Below are positions 18,001-26,518 of a DNA stretch of 48,354 nt, piece by piece. Under the pieces are notes generated by a model. That model made no database searches and was not told the origin of the DNA. It worked only from the letters and a program-made list of their open reading frames with translations. Each line of letters begins with the position of its first letter. The stretch's first letter is position 1. The position numbers and the translations under genes are program-made. This DNA is from an uncultured Bacteroidota bacterium (GTDB lineage Bacteria > Bacteroidota > Bacteroidia > Bacteroidales > P3), in the NCBI GenBank assembly GCA_902775135.1, contig CACYKY010000017.1:1-48354 (forward strand). The letters run 5' to 3'.

Positions 18001-18057
18001 GCTCCATCGGAGACACGGCCTGCGACGTTAGCAAGGCCTAGTGCAGAGGGCTGGAGC
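18001..18057. other. Structured intergenic segment
   Basis: Nested complementary arms: GCTCCA (18001-18006) with TGGAGC (18052-18057), CAC (18014-18016) with GTG (18041-18043), and GGCCT (18017-18021) with AGGCC (18034-18038). It is GC-rich and abuts an AT-rich heptamer array, between two minus-strand genes and upstream of the NlpC/P60 gene. Could be a leader structure or a decayed repeat; no known RNA family recognised. Confidence 0.35.
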
Positions 18058-18063
18058 AAACTA

Positions 18064-18119
18064 TTATCTATTATCTATTATCTATTAACTATTAACTATT
18101 ATCTTTTATCTATCAACTA
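18064..18119. repeat. Heptanucleotide array TTATCTA/TTAACTA, eight units
   Basis: Eight consecutive 7-base words in register: TTATCTA three times, TTAACTA twice, TTATCTT, TTATCTA, TCAACTA. The array runs into the 3' end of the minus-strand FtsB-like gene: the stop codon (18106-18108) and the codons for its last residues lie inside the repeat. Confidence 0.85.
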
Positions 18120-18393
18120 TCACATACACATCCTCGTTGGCCCTTTTCATGTAGTAGTTCTCGCGGCCGTAGTGCTCTATGGCGTCGAGGTTGCCCTTGA
18201 GGGTGGCGTTGTTGATGCTGTCCTGCACGATGGCTTCGCGCAGCCGCTGCTCCTCGTCGTTCAACTCCGACACCTGGCGGCTCAGATTCATCGTCACGAG
18301 CAGATTGTTCTGGTCGAGGAAGACAATCACCACGACAAACACCGCCGTAGCCACCCAGTACTTCAATCCTTTTATCTTCAGCAATTTCTTCAT
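18106..18393 (-). CDS. FtsB/DivIC-like septum formation initiator
   Basis: A 95-residue bitopic membrane protein: short basic cytoplasmic start (MKKLLKIKG), one membrane helix (about 11-27), and a coiled coil (about 35-70, MNLSRQVSELNDEEQRLREA), then ENYYMKRANEDVYVI, the typical ending of DivIC/FtsB proteins in Bacteroidota. These proteins join FtsL and FtsQ at the division septum. Its start is 13 bp beyond the stop of the transglycosylase gene upstream, so the two are probably co-transcribed. The last few codons and stop are built from a heptamer repeat array. Confidence 0.88.
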   Translation of the reverse strand: MKKLLKIKGLKYWVATAVFVVVIVFLDQNNLLVTMNLSRQVSELNDEEQRLREAIVQDSINNATLKGNLDAIEHYGRENYYMKRANEDVYVIVDR

Positions 18394-18406
18394 TTTTTCC
18401 TTCCTC

Positions 18407-19678
18407 CTAGCTCCTCACCTTCAGTCGTTGTCCGATATTGATCTGGTCGCGCTTCAGGCCGTTCATCTTCTTCAGTTTCTGCACCGTGAGGCCGTATTTC
18501 CTGGCTATCGACGACAGCGTGTCGCCCTTCTTCACGGTGTGGTATCTCCCGCTGCCGCCCTTCGAGGCCGACGCCTTCGAGCCCTTCTGCTGTTTCACGG
18601 GCTCCATCGTCATGGGACGGCGCGTCAGGCTGTCCTGCGAGCGGGCGTAGATGGAGTCCTGGTGGGCGATGAACAGCTCCATCTTGGCCACCGGCAGGCA
18701 GAGCGAGTAGTGGCCCGACGAGGCGGGGATATAGTCGGCGCGGTATTGCGGGTTGAGGGTATGCAGCTCGTCGCTCTCCACCCCCGTATACTCCTGCACA
18801 TAGGTCATCAGCACGTCGCGATCCAGCATGATGGTGTCCGTCTGCACCGGCACCTTGATCTCCATGGGACGGAGGCCGTGCTCGCGGTAGTAGTTCATCA
18901 CGTAGGTCACGGCGATGAAGGCGGGGATGTATCCGCGGGTCTCGCGGGGCAGGAAATAGTATATCTCCCAGAAATCGCGCTTGCCGCCGCTGCGGGCGAT
19001 GGCCTTGTTGATGTTGCCGGGGCCGCAGTTGTAGGCGGCGATGGCCAGCGTCCAGTCGTCGAACACGCGGTGCAGGTCGCTGATGAAATGCGCGGCAGCG
19101 TAGGTCGACTTGTAGGTATCGCGGCGCTCGTCGACGAGCGAGTTCACCTCGAGGCCGTAGTTCTTGCCGGTGCTGTACATGAACTGCCACAGGCCTGCGG
19201 CGCCCACGCGCGACGTCGCCATGGGATTCATGGCGCTCTCCACGATGGAGAGGTATTTCAGTTCCTCGGGCACCTCGTAGCGGCTCAGGGCGTCCTCAAA
19301 CAGGGGATGGTAGTACTGCGAGAGGGAGAGCATCACATCCAGGCGGCGCGACATGTATTTCAGGTAGAAGCGGATATAGGAGCGCACCTCGCTGTTGAAG
19401 GTCATGGGGATGACGGTATGCAGGGCCGAGAGGCGGTTGGCGATGACGGAGTCGGGCAGCGCGTCGAATTCCTCGAGCGACAGCTCGCGGCTGCTGAGGA
19501 GGCGGCTGTGGGAGAACTGGCGGAGGTAGTAGCTGGCGATGAGGCTGTCGTAGGCGTCGGTGTAGCGCTTGGTCATCATCTCCACCTCCCCCATGTCGGC
19601 ACCGCCCTGGGCCTTGAGCCCGCAAGGCAGCACCAGCATCAGCAGCATCGCAGCGATATAGTGCATCTTCGAAATCAT
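18407..19678 (-). CDS. MltD-like lytic murein transglycosylase with LysM domain
   Basis: A 423-residue exported enzyme. Signal peptide about 1-24 (MISKMHYIAAMLLMLVLPCG, cleavage near LKA/Q). The SLT-type catalytic domain (about 130-260) has the catalytic Glu147 in LSIVESAMNPMATS, then GAAGLWQFM and AIAAYNCGPGNINKA. A linker leads to one C-terminal LysM domain (about 378-422, YHTVKKGDTLSSIARKYGLT) for peptidoglycan binding. It cleaves glycan strands to form 1,6-anhydro ends, in the periplasm. It heads the minus-strand group with the FtsB-like protein. A weak promoter candidate TATATTTC (complement of 19701-19708) lies about 23 bp upstream. Confidence 0.93.
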   Translation of the reverse strand: MISKMHYIAAMLLMLVLPCGLKAQGGADMGEVEMMTKRYTDAYDSLIASYYLRQFSHSRLLSSRELSLEEFDALPDSVIANRLSALHTVIPMTFNSEVRSYIRFYLKYMSRRLDVMLSLSQYYHPLFEDALSRYEVPEELKYLSIVESAMNPMATSRVGAAGLWQFMYSTGKNYGLEVNSLVDERRDTYKSTYAAAHFISDLHRVFDDWTLAIAAYNCGPGNINKAIARSGGKRDFWEIYYFLPRETRGYIPAFIAVTYVMNYYREHGLRPMEIKVPVQTDTIMLDRDVLMTYVQEYTGVESDELHTLNPQYRADYIPASSGHYSLCLPVAKMELFIAHQDSIYARSQDSLTRRPMTMEPVKQQKGSKASASKGGSGRYHTVKKGDTLSSIARKYGLTVQKLKKMNGLKRDQINIGQRLKVRS

Positions 19679-19793
19679 AACCCTACTAACGCCAAAAAAA
19701 GAAATATAGTATATCCACCCAAAAAAAAACTTTGCCCTCCCCTCTCTCCCCGCTTACATCCAACATCTTCCCTCCGCCCTCCAAAGAATCCCC

Positions 19794-19828
19794 ATTCACA
19801 ATTCACTATTCCCCATTCACAATTCACC
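19794..19828. repeat. Heptanucleotide array ATTCACN, five units
   Basis: Five 7-base words in register: ATTCACA, ATTCACT, ATTCCCC, ATTCACA, ATTCACC. It lies in the 463-bp divergent gap between the transglycosylase gene and the BspA-like gene, using the same words as the array at 19992. Confidence 0.8.
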
Positions 19829-19846
19829 AATTTCTATTGAAAGATA

Positions 19847-19943
19847 TCCCCTACGGGGAAAAATTTACGCCGTAGGCGTTTTCTTTTAATAGCATAACAC
19901 GATTACACATTCTATCCTTTTGTTCTTTATTCCCCGGAGGGGA
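19847..19943. repeat. Three mini-hairpins of identical design
   Basis: Three perfect 5-bp stems with 3-base loops: TCCCC-TAC-GGGGA (19847-19859), ACGCC-GTA-GGCGT (19867-19879, followed by a T-rich run) and TCCCC-GGA-GGGGA (19931-19943). They stand between the two ATTCACN arrays. The middle one could act as a weak terminator on the plus strand, but no plus-strand gene ends here. Confidence 0.5.
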
Positions 19944-19991
19944 TTTCTCTTAATCCGCATCTACCGACTGAAACACATGCCGCTCATTACT

Positions 19992-20040
19992 ATTCACCAT
20001 TCACTATTCACTATTCACCATTCACTATTCACCATTCACA
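19992..20040. repeat. Heptanucleotide array ATTCACC/ATTCACT, seven units
   Basis: Seven uninterrupted 7-base words: ATTCACC, ATTCACT, ATTCACT, ATTCACC, ATTCACT, ATTCACC, ATTCACA. Its right edge is 36 bp from the -7 box of the BspA-like gene, so unit number sets the DNA just upstream of that promoter. Confidence 0.88.
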
Positions 20041-20052
20041 TAGTAAATTTCA

Positions 20053-20084
20053 TTTCCCTGTTTGAAAAATTCTTCGTATCTTTG
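20053..20084 (+). promoter_or_regulatory. Promoter for the BspA-like gene
   Basis: TATCTTTG (20077-20084) followed by C matches TAnnTTTG; TTTC at 20053-20056, 20 bp upstream, may serve as a degenerate -33 element. Expected start about 20091 gives a ~50-base leader to the ATG at 20142. Confidence 0.6.
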
Positions 20085-20141
20085 CAAATTGTTTTTATAT
20101 ATACAATGACAACCACCCTTTTGACAAATCCGCATAAAAAG

Positions 20142-23100
20142 ATGAAGAAAATAATATTCTTACTCACAGCCCTCCTCCTGGCCGCCCCATCCGCTTTCGC
20201 GCAAAACTTTTCCTTCTTCACCGTCGCCCCCAGCGGCCAGACACTATACTACAAAATCGTTAACAGTAGCGAAGTATCGGTCACATATCCAGGTAGTAAT
20301 TTAAACAATACTTATTCTGGTTATACAAAGCCGACTGGCGTTTTGACCATCCCATCCAACGTCACCAACGGTAATACGACGTACAGCGTCACCTCCGTTG
20401 GAGAGGGCGCTTTCTTTGACTGCACGGAACTTACCTCCGTCACCATCCCCGAAGGCGTCACCTCCATTGGCCTCGATGCTTTCAGATGGTGTAGTGGCCT
20501 CATATCCATCACCATCCCCAGCAGCGTCACCTCCATTGGTGAAAATGCTTTCTCTGGCTGCAGCGGCCTCACCTCGATCGAGTGCTTGGCCACTGTGCCA
20601 CCAACAATTGAAGGCACTGTAGACTTTTACGCCCTACCCACCGACATCCCCGTCTATGTTCCCTGCGGGAAAGTGGCAGATTACCAGGCTGCCGACGGAT
20701 GGAGCATTTTTACCAACATCCAGGCAATACCCGTTACGGAATTCGACCTTGCGGCCTCCACCGGACAGATTCTGCACTACACCATCAACAGCGACGGCAA
20801 CACAGTGACCCTCTCCGGCCATGAGGACGGCATCAGCGGAGAGCTCGTCATCCCCGAGACCGTTACCTATTGTGGAAACACCTATACCGTCAACAAATTC
20901 GAGAGTCACATCTTTAAGAATTGCGTTGGTTTGACATCGGTCACCATCCCCCAAACCATTCACAAAATTGAATACTCCTGCTTCACCAGTTGCACCAACC
21001 TGAGCACAGTCAACCTCCCCAACACCATCGACTCCATCGAGACGTTTGCTTTCCAATATTGCAGCAGTTTGGCTTCCATCACCATCCCCGACGCTACCAC
21101 ATACCTTGCAAGCTACGCCTTATCGAGTTGCACCAATCTGACAACGGTAACGCTTGGCAACTCACTTACAAAAATAGGGGATCAGGAATTCTACAACTGC
21201 ACCAACCTGAGCAGCATCAATATTCCGGCTTCTGTCACCACCATCGGCTCGGGCGCTTTCTACAATTGCTCCAGCCTTACCTCGCTCATCCTTCCCGATT
21301 CGCTGACTACGATTGGAAGCCACGCTTTTCGCGGATGCAGCGGCATTACATCTTTCACCATCCCCAAATTGGTAAACCATATATCCAAATATGCATTCAC
21401 ACTATGCACTGGGATTAGCTCCTTGACTTCTTTGGCCGCCGTACCTCCGACGCTGGATGAAGGTGTATTCAACAACATTCCGACATCCATCCCCGTCTAT
21501 GTCCCCTGCGGGAAAGTGGCAGATTACCAGGCTGCCGACGGCTGGAACCAATTTACCAACATCCAGGAAATACCTGTTACGGAATTCGACCTTGCGGCCT
21601 CCACTGGACAGATTCTACACTACACCATCAACAACGACGGCACCACAGTAACCCTCTCCGGCCATGAGGACGGCATTAGCGGAGACCTCGTCATTCCTTC
21701 TTCTGTCGACTATTGTGGCAACACCTACATTGTTACCATCATAGGGAACAGTGCATTCTCGTCATGCAGCACGCTGACGTCCATTGTCATCCCGGAGACG
21801 GCGACAAGGATAGAACAGAATGCATTTAGATATTGCAGGGGCCTGACGGAGGTAATCATCCCGGATAATGTGACATACATCGGCGACTATGCTTTTAGCG
21901 AGTGCTCGAGGCTAGCAACGGTGACCATCGGCGCTTCGGTGAACGATATCGGATCGGGAGCCTTCTACCCTTGTAGTGCACTCACCTCAGTATATTTATA
22001 TCCTACAACACCGCCGACATTCAGCGCATTGATTACAATCATCAGATATAATCCGTTCTTCTATTCGAACGAGAACAGGATGTACTATGTCCCCTGTGGG
22101 ACAAAAGAAGCCTACGTTAATGCATTTTCGATGCCTGCATCACACTTTACCGAGGCCTGGACCCCGTATAACGTTGTCCTCTCGGGAAATAACGAGCAGA
22201 TGGCTTCGTCGGACGTGGAAATCATTTGCACTTCAACGTTTAATATCACCGCCACTCCCAATTGCGGCTACCGCTTCGTCCGCTGGGAGGATGCTGCTGG
22301 CAATACCGTCAGCACCGACAACCCCTTCACCCTCATCGTCACCCAAGACACCGCCCTCACCGCCGTGTTCGAGGCCGCTGAGACCACGCACATTGCGATA
22401 GTGTCTCCTTCCGGCCACACGCTCCACTACCTCCTCGACTGCAGTAACCTCACCGCCTCTGTGGTGCCGGAAAATGCCAGCTATCCCTACTACACAACCG
22501 AGCCTGCCGGAGATCTTGTCATCCCCTCCAGTATCGAATACGGCAACAATACCTATACCGTCACCACCATCGGTAATAAAGCTTTTATTTATTGTGACTA
22601 TCTGACATCTGTTGTCATTCCGAACACTGTTGTTTCCATTGGACAAGAAGCGTTCTTCGACTGCAGATTTATTGAATCCTTATCAATTGGTAATTCTGTC
22701 GAGTCTATCGGTAGAAACGCCTTCGCAGCGTGTTTCTCTATCTCCTCCATAACTGTTGCTGATGGCAATACCCACTTCGACAGTCGCAACAATTGCAATG
22801 CCATCATCGAAACCTCCACCAATACGCTTATTGTCGGCTGCCAGGCGACAGTTATCCCCACTACCGTAACCACAATAGGCCAACGTGCATTTTATGGTTG
22901 CTCAACACTCAATTCCATCTTTATTCCCCACTCTGTCTCCTACATTGGGGCAGGTGCATTTATGGATTGTAGCGGTCTAGCCTCCATGACGGTTGATGTC
23001 GACAACACTCATTACGACAGCCGCGAAAACTGCAACGCCATCATCAAAACCTCTACCAACACCCTTATCGCCGGCTGTAAAAACACCATCATTCCCCATT

Positions 23101-26100
23101 CTGTTACCGCCATCGCAGAACTTGCCTTCCGATATTGTGAACAACTCTCCTCTATCACCATCCCCAGCAAGGTAGCGTCGATAGGATCTGAGGCATTCCT
23201 AGGATGCAGGTATCTGGCAGAGCTTACCCTCATGTCCACCATCCCACCAGCCATTGTACAAGATGCGTTTTACGAAGTATCCACCGACATCCCCGTCAAT
23301 ATCCCCTGCGGCAGCCTTGCCGCCTACCAATCTGCAACAGGTTGGAGCAGCTTCACCAACTTTGTCGAGGGCGATGTCTTCCCGTATAGCCTCTCTGTCA
23401 CCTCTGCCGACAACACCATGGGCTCCGCCGCTGTCACCGTTGAACCTACCTGCACCAATTACGGCGCCACCGTCACCGCCTATCCCATCTGCGGCTACCG
23501 CTTCGTCCGCTGGGAAGATGCTGCTGGCAATACCGTCAGCACCGACAACCCCTTCACCCTCATCGTCACCCAGGACACCGCCCTCACCGCCGTGTTCGAG
23601 ACAGGAGCATCACAGGTCGCATTGGTGTGTCCCTCCGGCCAGACGCTCTACTATCGCCTCGACTGCACCAACCTCACCGCCACAGTGATGCCGCAGAACA
23701 GTTCGAACCCCTACTACACAACCGAGCCTGCCGGAGATCTTGTCATCCCCTCCAGCATCGAATACGGCAACAATACCTATACCGTCACCACCATCGGTCA
23801 AAACGCTTTCTATTATTGTACGTCCCTAACATCAGCCGTCATCCCCAATTCCATCACCTCCATTGGAGGCCATGCTTTCTTCGACTGCTGGGGCATAGAG
23901 TCTTTATCTATCGGCAACTCGGTCGAATCTATAGGTTCGGGGGCCTTCGCGTTTTGCTATGGGCTTTCCTCCATTACCGTTGCAGCTGACAACACCCACT
24001 TCGACAGTCGCAACAATTGCAATGCCATCATCAGAACCGCCACGAACACCCTTATAGCTGGCTGTCAATCGACCATAATCCCTAACACAGTCACTACCAT
24101 TGCCGACAATGCCTTCAGAGGTTGCGAAACCCTCACTACTATCCATATCCCCCACTCTGTCTCCTATATCGGCACCGGCGCTTTCGACGGCTGTCATGGG
24201 TTGACCTCCATGACCGTCGATGCCCAAAACACTCATTACGATAGCCGCGAAAACTGCAACGCCATCATCAATACCTCTACCAACACCCTTATCGCCGGCT
24301 GCAGAAATACGGTTATCCCCAACTCCGTCACATCCATCGCCGGAGAAGCATTCCGTTATTGCAGACATCTCACCTCTATCACCATCCCCAGCAAGGTAGC
24401 GTCGATAGGTTCCGAATCGTTCTACGGATGCTACGATCTGGCAGAGATTACCCTCTTGGCCGCCATTCCGCCTTCCATTGGAAACTATACGTTCCGCTAT
24501 GTCTCCACCGACATCCCCGTCCATATCCCCTGCGGCAGCCTTGCCGCCTACCAGGCCTCCAATAGGTGGAGCAGCTTCACCAACTTTATCGAGGGCGATG
24601 TCTTCCTGTATACCCTTACAGTCACCTCCGCCCACAGCGCCATGGGCTCCGCCGCCGTCACCGTTGAGCCCACCTGCGCCAACAACAACGCCACCATCAC
24701 CGCCACTCCCAACAGCGGCTACCAGTTCTACCGATGGAGCGATGGCAACACCGACAACCCCCGCACCGTCAGCGTAACATCCGACAGCGCCCTCACGGCC
24801 TTCTTCACCCTCACGGGAAGCGCCAGTGGCTCCAGCGACCCCTCGCCCTCTGTGTCGTGCGGCGAATACCAGTGGCCCGCCATTCCTTTCCCCGCCTTAG
24901 GAGTGCAGATCAAACAGAAACATGACCACACCTCCGCCTTTGCCGCACAGGGGTGGGACACCGTGGTGACTTTGAGCACCCCTACCATCGAACTGAGCTG
25001 CATGCCCTACATCCCCGTGCAGTACTTCAACGGCCAGTATACGGTGGACGAAATCCCCTACAACCCCGCCGACACCTCCTTCCATGCAGGGACGAGAATG
25101 CCAATCTCTACCGACGACAATTTCGCTCAAACAGCCACCAATATACCTTTCCCATTCTATTTCTTCGGCGAGCGAAAGAGCGCGTTCGTCATTGGAGCCA
25201 ATGGTATGGTGAGCTTCAATCCGGCTGTGACAGGAAAATATTGTGCCTATTCCTATTCCGCCCCTCTACCCTGGCCGGATGGTACCACCGGCGCTCCTAA
25301 TCATGTATCGCTGATGCGCGACGCCATCTACGGCATCTACGAAGACACCTATCCCAGCTACAGCCAAGTTTCCGGCAACGACGGCATCTACTACGGCATT
25401 CAGGATGCTTTCCCCATGCGCAAGATTGTATGCTCGTGGAACAACATTCCCCTTTACAGCTGTACCAACAACAGAAGCAGCTACCAGATTGTCTGCTACG
25501 AGGGGACCAATATCATCGAGGTGCATGTGAAGCAGCGCCAGGCCTGCCCAGGTTTCAACGGCGGACGCGGCATCATCGGTATCCAGAACGCCACCGGACT
25601 TCCACAGCTGCCCAGCAGCGACCCTTCTAATCCCACCCACAGCGTGACCCCCGGCGCTCCGGCAGCCTTCTGGCCCCAAGGAAAGAACATCTTCACCTCC
25701 AACCTTACCGAGACCGCCTACCGCTTCACGCCCCAAGGCACCACCTCCTACAGCTACAAGTGGTACCGTGTCTTCGACGACGGACGCGACAGCGTGGAAC
25801 TGACCTCCTCCCCCAACGATCCCAACGGCTACTTCATCCCGATGGACGAATCCGGCACCTGCCCCACCCTGACACGTGCCGTAGTGAGTCCCACAGAGCC
25901 TGCGAAATATGTCTTCGAGCTGCGTTTCCACGATGCAAACAACAACCTCTATACCCTGTATGACACCTGCTCGGTGGGCGTCAACTTCGACACCGCCATC
26001 CATATCCACATGGAGCTGGTGGGCGACAGCCTCTTCGCGCAGGAGAGCCAATCCATGGTGGTGACGCATCCCGACAGCACCTACGTCAAGCTGCGCTTCG

Positions 26101-26288
26101 ATGTGGAGCCGGCGGCTGAGCGTGTCGAGGTCCTCGACCAGGGGCAGAACGTCGTGGCCACCTTCCTCGACGCCACCGAGGAGCATGTCTTCCGCCTCAC
26201 CACGGGCCTCTACACCATCCGCGCCGTCTTCCCCGGCGGAGCCACCTTCGAAGGCACCATCGACTTCGTCAACGAGCTGCAGGAATAG
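20142..26288 (+). CDS. BspA-type leucine-rich-repeat surface protein
   Basis: A 2048-residue exported protein. I start at the ATG at 20142, giving signal peptide MKKIIFLLTALLLAAPSAFA; an in-frame ATG at 20106 adds 12 residues, and frames further upstream cross the promoter. Four blocks (to about residue 1500) each open with a strand like GQTLYYKI or GQILHYTI, then carry BspA/LRR_5 repeats (AFxxCxxLTSVTIPxxVTxIG) and mostly end with a cap such as IPVYVPCGKVADYQAADGW. InlB-like domains (GYRFVRWEDAAGNTV) separate the later blocks. After about residue 1580 comes a nidogen-like region (IPFPFYFFGERKSAFVIGAN) and a C-terminal beta domain; I see no clear T9SS type B sorting signal. BspA proteins bind host matrix proteins or other bacteria in oral Bacteroidota; adhesion here is inferred. 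Confidence 0.88.
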   Translation: MKKIIFLLTALLLAAPSAFAQNFSFFTVAPSGQTLYYKIVNSSEVSVTYPGSNLNNTYSGYTKPTGVLTIPSNVTNGNTTYSVTSVGEGAFFDCTELTSVTIPEGVTSIGLDAFRWCSGLISITIPSSVTSIGENAFSGCSGLTSIECLATVPPTIEGTVDFYALPTDIPVYVPCGKVADYQAADGWSIFTNIQAIPVTEFDLAASTGQILHYTINSDGNTVTLSGHEDGISGELVIPETVTYCGNTYTVNKFESHIFKNCVGLTSVTIPQTIHKIEYSCFTSCTNLSTVNLPNTIDSIETFAFQYCSSLASITIPDATTYLASYALSSCTNLTTVTLGNSLTKIGDQEFYNCTNLSSINIPASVTTIGSGAFYNCSSLTSLILPDSLTTIGSHAFRGCSGITSFTIPKLVNHISKYAFTLCTGISSLTSLAAVPPTLDEGVFNNIPTSIPVYVPCGKVADYQAADGWNQFTNIQEIPVTEFDLAASTGQILHYTINNDGTTVTLSGHEDGISGDLVIPSSVDYCGNTYIVTIIGNSAFSSCSTLTSIVIPETATRIEQNAFRYCRGLTEVIIPDNVTYIGDYAFSECSRLATVTIGASVNDIGSGAFYPCSALTSVYLYPTTPPTFSALITIIRYNPFFYSNENRMYYVPCGTKEAYVNAFSMPASHFTEAWTPYNVVLSGNNEQMASSDVEIICTSTFNITATPNCGYRFVRWEDAAGNTVSTDNPFTLIVTQDTALTAVFEAAETTHIAIVSPSGHTLHYLLDCSNLTASVVPENASYPYYTTEPAGDLVIPSSIEYGNNTYTVTTIGNKAFIYCDYLTSVVIPNTVVSIGQEAFFDCRFIESLSIGNSVESIGRNAFAACFSISSITVADGNTHFDSRNNCNAIIETSTNTLIVGCQATVIPTTVTTIGQRAFYGCSTLNSIFIPHSVSYIGAGAFMDCSGLASMTVDVDNTHYDSRENCNAIIKTSTNTLIAGCKNTIIPHSVTAIAELAFRYCEQLSSITIPSKVASIGSEAFLGCRYLAELTLMSTIPPAIVQDAFYEVSTDIPVNIPCGSLAAYQSATGWSSFTNFVEGDVFPYSLSVTSADNTMGSAAVTVEPTCTNYGATVTAYPICGYRFVRWEDAAGNTVSTDNPFTLIVTQDTALTAVFETGASQVALVCPSGQTLYYRLDCTNLTATVMPQNSSNPYYTTEPAGDLVIPSSIEYGNNTYTVTTIGQNAFYYCTSLTSAVIPNSITSIGGHAFFDCWGIESLSIGNSVESIGSGAFAFCYGLSSITVAADNTHFDSRNNCNAIIRTATNTLIAGCQSTIIPNTVTTIADNAFRGCETLTTIHIPHSVSYIGTGAFDGCHGLTSMTVDAQNTHYDSRENCNAIINTSTNTLIAGCRNTVIPNSVTSIAGEAFRYCRHLTSITIPSKVASIGSESFYGCYDLAEITLLAAIPPSIGNYTFRYVSTDIPVHIPCGSLAAYQASNRWSSFTNFIEGDVFLYTLTVTSAHSAMGSAAVTVEPTCANNNATITATPNSGYQFYRWSDGNTDNPRTVSVTSDSALTAFFTLTGSASGSSDPSPSVSCGEYQWPAIPFPALGVQIKQKHDHTSAFAAQGWDTVVTLSTPTIELSCMPYIPVQYFNGQYTVDEIPYNPADTSFHAGTRMPISTDDNFAQTATNIPFPFYFFGERKSAFVIGANGMVSFNPAVTGKYCAYSYSAPLPWPDGTTGAPNHVSLMRDAIYGIYEDTYPSYSQVSGNDGIYYGIQDAFPMRKIVCSWNNIPLYSCTNNRSSYQIVCYEGTNIIEVHVKQRQACPGFNGGRGIIGIQNATGLPQLPSSDPSNPTHSVTPGAPAAFWPQGKNIFTSNLTETAYRFTPQGTTSYSYKWYRVFDDGRDSVELTSSPNDPNGYFIPMDESGTCPTLTRAVVSPTEPAKYVFELRFHDANNNLYTLYDTCSVGVNFDTAIHIHMELVGDSLFAQESQSMVVTHPDSTYVKLRFDVEPAAERVEVLDQGQNVVATFLDATEEHVFRLTTGLYTIRAVFPGGATFEGTIDFVNELQE
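22240..24700 (+). repeat. Tandem ~1.22-kb module duplication within the BspA-like gene
   Basis: GCGGCTACCGCTTCGTCCGC occurs at 22264 and 23491 (offset 1227) and TACACAACCGAGCCTGCC at 22491 and 23715 (offset 1224), with long near-identical flanks, so an InlB-plus-LRR module of about 408 residues is duplicated head to tail. A third, diverged InlB copy follows near 24660. An earlier pair of blocks is offset by 843 bp (GTCTATGT at 20652 and 21495). Confidence 0.8.
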
Positions 26289-26357
26289 CGGGTGATGGAA
26301 GATGTACACAGCCTCGCACTCTTTGTGAGCCGAAGAGAAAAATGCCGGTGCTTGGGT

Positions 26358-26440
26358 TGATAATATCATTTAGTTCTTTTCCAACCAGAACTTCATTATT
26401 GGGTCTGTCAGAAAGACCTTGTTGCTCTCTTTCTGGTTGG
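26358..26440. other. Palindrome and inverted repeats between BspA-like gene and toxin-antitoxin operon
   Basis: Three symmetric elements lie in the 230-bp gap: TGATA-A-TATCA (26358-26368); CCAACCAGAA (26381-26390) with TTCTGGTTGG (26431-26440), a perfect 10-bp inverted repeat; and inside it GGTCT (26402-26406) with AGACC (26414-26418). The outer pair could fold as a long hairpin ending 93-152 bases after the BspA-like stop, or be an operator for the antitoxin promoter 19 bp further on. No T-run follows. Confidence 0.5.
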
Positions 26441-26458
26441 TGGTTTGCATTGATTAAT

Positions 26459-26489
26459 TTTGTTGTTTCAAAAAATAGTCGTATTTTTG
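26459..26489 (+). promoter_or_regulatory. Promoter for the toxin-antitoxin operon
   Basis: TTTG at 26459-26462, 19 bp, then TATTTTTG at 26482-26489: both elements and the spacing match the Bacteroidota sigma consensus, the best promoter in the window. It lies 29 bp before the antitoxin ATG. Confidence 0.7.
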
Positions 26490-26518
26490 CAGTCGGTTAC
26501 ACAATAAAAACGATTAGT

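Noticed and set aside
17949..18105. GC-rich gap considered as a tRNA or small RNA gene
   Set aside because: No cloverleaf, anticodon arm or CCA end fits; only nested arms of unknown meaning.
19920..20141. Upstream extension of the BspA-like frame to 19920
   Set aside because: It would run through the heptamer array and promoter, and bury the signal peptide inside the protein.
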